The position numbers and the translations under genes are program-made. Below the pieces are notes generated by a model. It was not told where the DNA came from and did not search any database. It worked only from the letters and a program-made list of their open reading frames with translations. 64,000 nt of DNA, from contig NZ_LR134336.1 of the NCBI RefSeq assembly GCF_900637025.1, positions 1,442,001-1,506,000 on the forward strand, given 5' to 3'. Below, piece after piece: positions 63,997 through 64,000 of the stretch. Origin of the DNA: Streptococcus oralis ATCC 35037. GTDB taxonomy: Bacteria; Bacillota; Bacilli; Lactobacillales; Streptococcaceae. Each line of letters opens with the position of its first letter. The stretch's first letter is position 1.

Positions 63997-64000
63997 ATAC

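Overview
The window looks like the chromosome of a mitis-group Streptococcus close to S. pneumoniae / S. mitis. It carries three BOX-type intergenic repeats, a ComX-type com-box (TACGAATA), an MgaSpn-like regulator beside its stress operon, the teichoic-acid aminotransferase / sugar-transferase pair, and the pbuX-[Dpn locus]-gal gene order familiar from pneumococcus. Gene content is mostly housekeeping, with accessory insertions at recognisable junctions.

Layout. 1-6.3 kb, minus strand: a truncated TPM-domain protein, a DUF2971 protein, then der, a nitroreductase, dnaI, dnaB and nrdR. 6.3-8.2 kb: a GntR/YtrA-type regulator with a two-gene ABC transporter. 8.2-10.5 kb: lrgB-lrgA, divergent from a cysteine-rich MarR regulator that precedes a DUF4649-trxA operon; the same palindrome lies at both promoters. 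10.6-13.0 kb: queCDEF behind a preQ1-type riboswitch leader. 13-19.2 kb: BOX element, aquaporin, DUF2785, a membrane/coiled-coil protein, pepF, rsmE, prmA. 19.2-22.6 kb: an AT-rich three-gene cassette (nuclease-like DUF262 protein, DUF3696 ATPase, unknown protein), the best candidate for an undescribed defence system. 22.6-24.8 kb: DUF3013, rarA, 6S RNA, tRNA-Lys. 24.8-27.9 kb: an insertion-scarred region with two further copies of the tRNA 3' end plus terminator, a DUF308 gene, an ltrA-family gene and an IS30-family remnant. 27.9-31.7 kb: MgaSpn-like regulator divergent from the GlsB-AmaP-DUF2273-Asp23-CsbD envelope-stress operon. 31.8-35.8 kb: small membrane proteins, a frameshifted gene, a GNAT acetyltransferase, the competence prepilin peptidase cclA, and a WYL-regulator module inserted at the 3' end of cclA. 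35.8-44.1 kb: trpEGDCFBA plus a second trpB, with two tandem T-boxes. 44.1-46.1 kb: teichoic-acid precursor genes. 46.2-50 kb: a heterodimeric ABC exporter bracketed by BOX elements. 50-54.6 kb: DUF421/DUF3290 pair, exoA, a VOC protein, and guanine riboswitch-xpt-pbuX. 54.6-57.5 kb: a Sau3AI/DpnIII-like GATC restriction-modification pair. 57.6-64 kb: PaaI thioesterase, galT, an extra HAD phosphatase, galK, divergent galR, then adhC and nmlR.

How the genes work together. Much of the regulation is readable in the DNA: a preQ1-type leader on the queuosine genes, paired T-boxes on tryptophan synthesis, a guanine riboswitch on purine salvage, a cre site and LacI-type operators between galK and galR, a thiol-type MarR next to thioredoxin, and NmlR with its alcohol dehydrogenase. 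Accessory DNA sits at four main junctions: prmA/DUF3013, tRNA-Lys, the cclA 3' end, and the Dpn locus. No computation was run; all family calls come from reading motifs and gene order.
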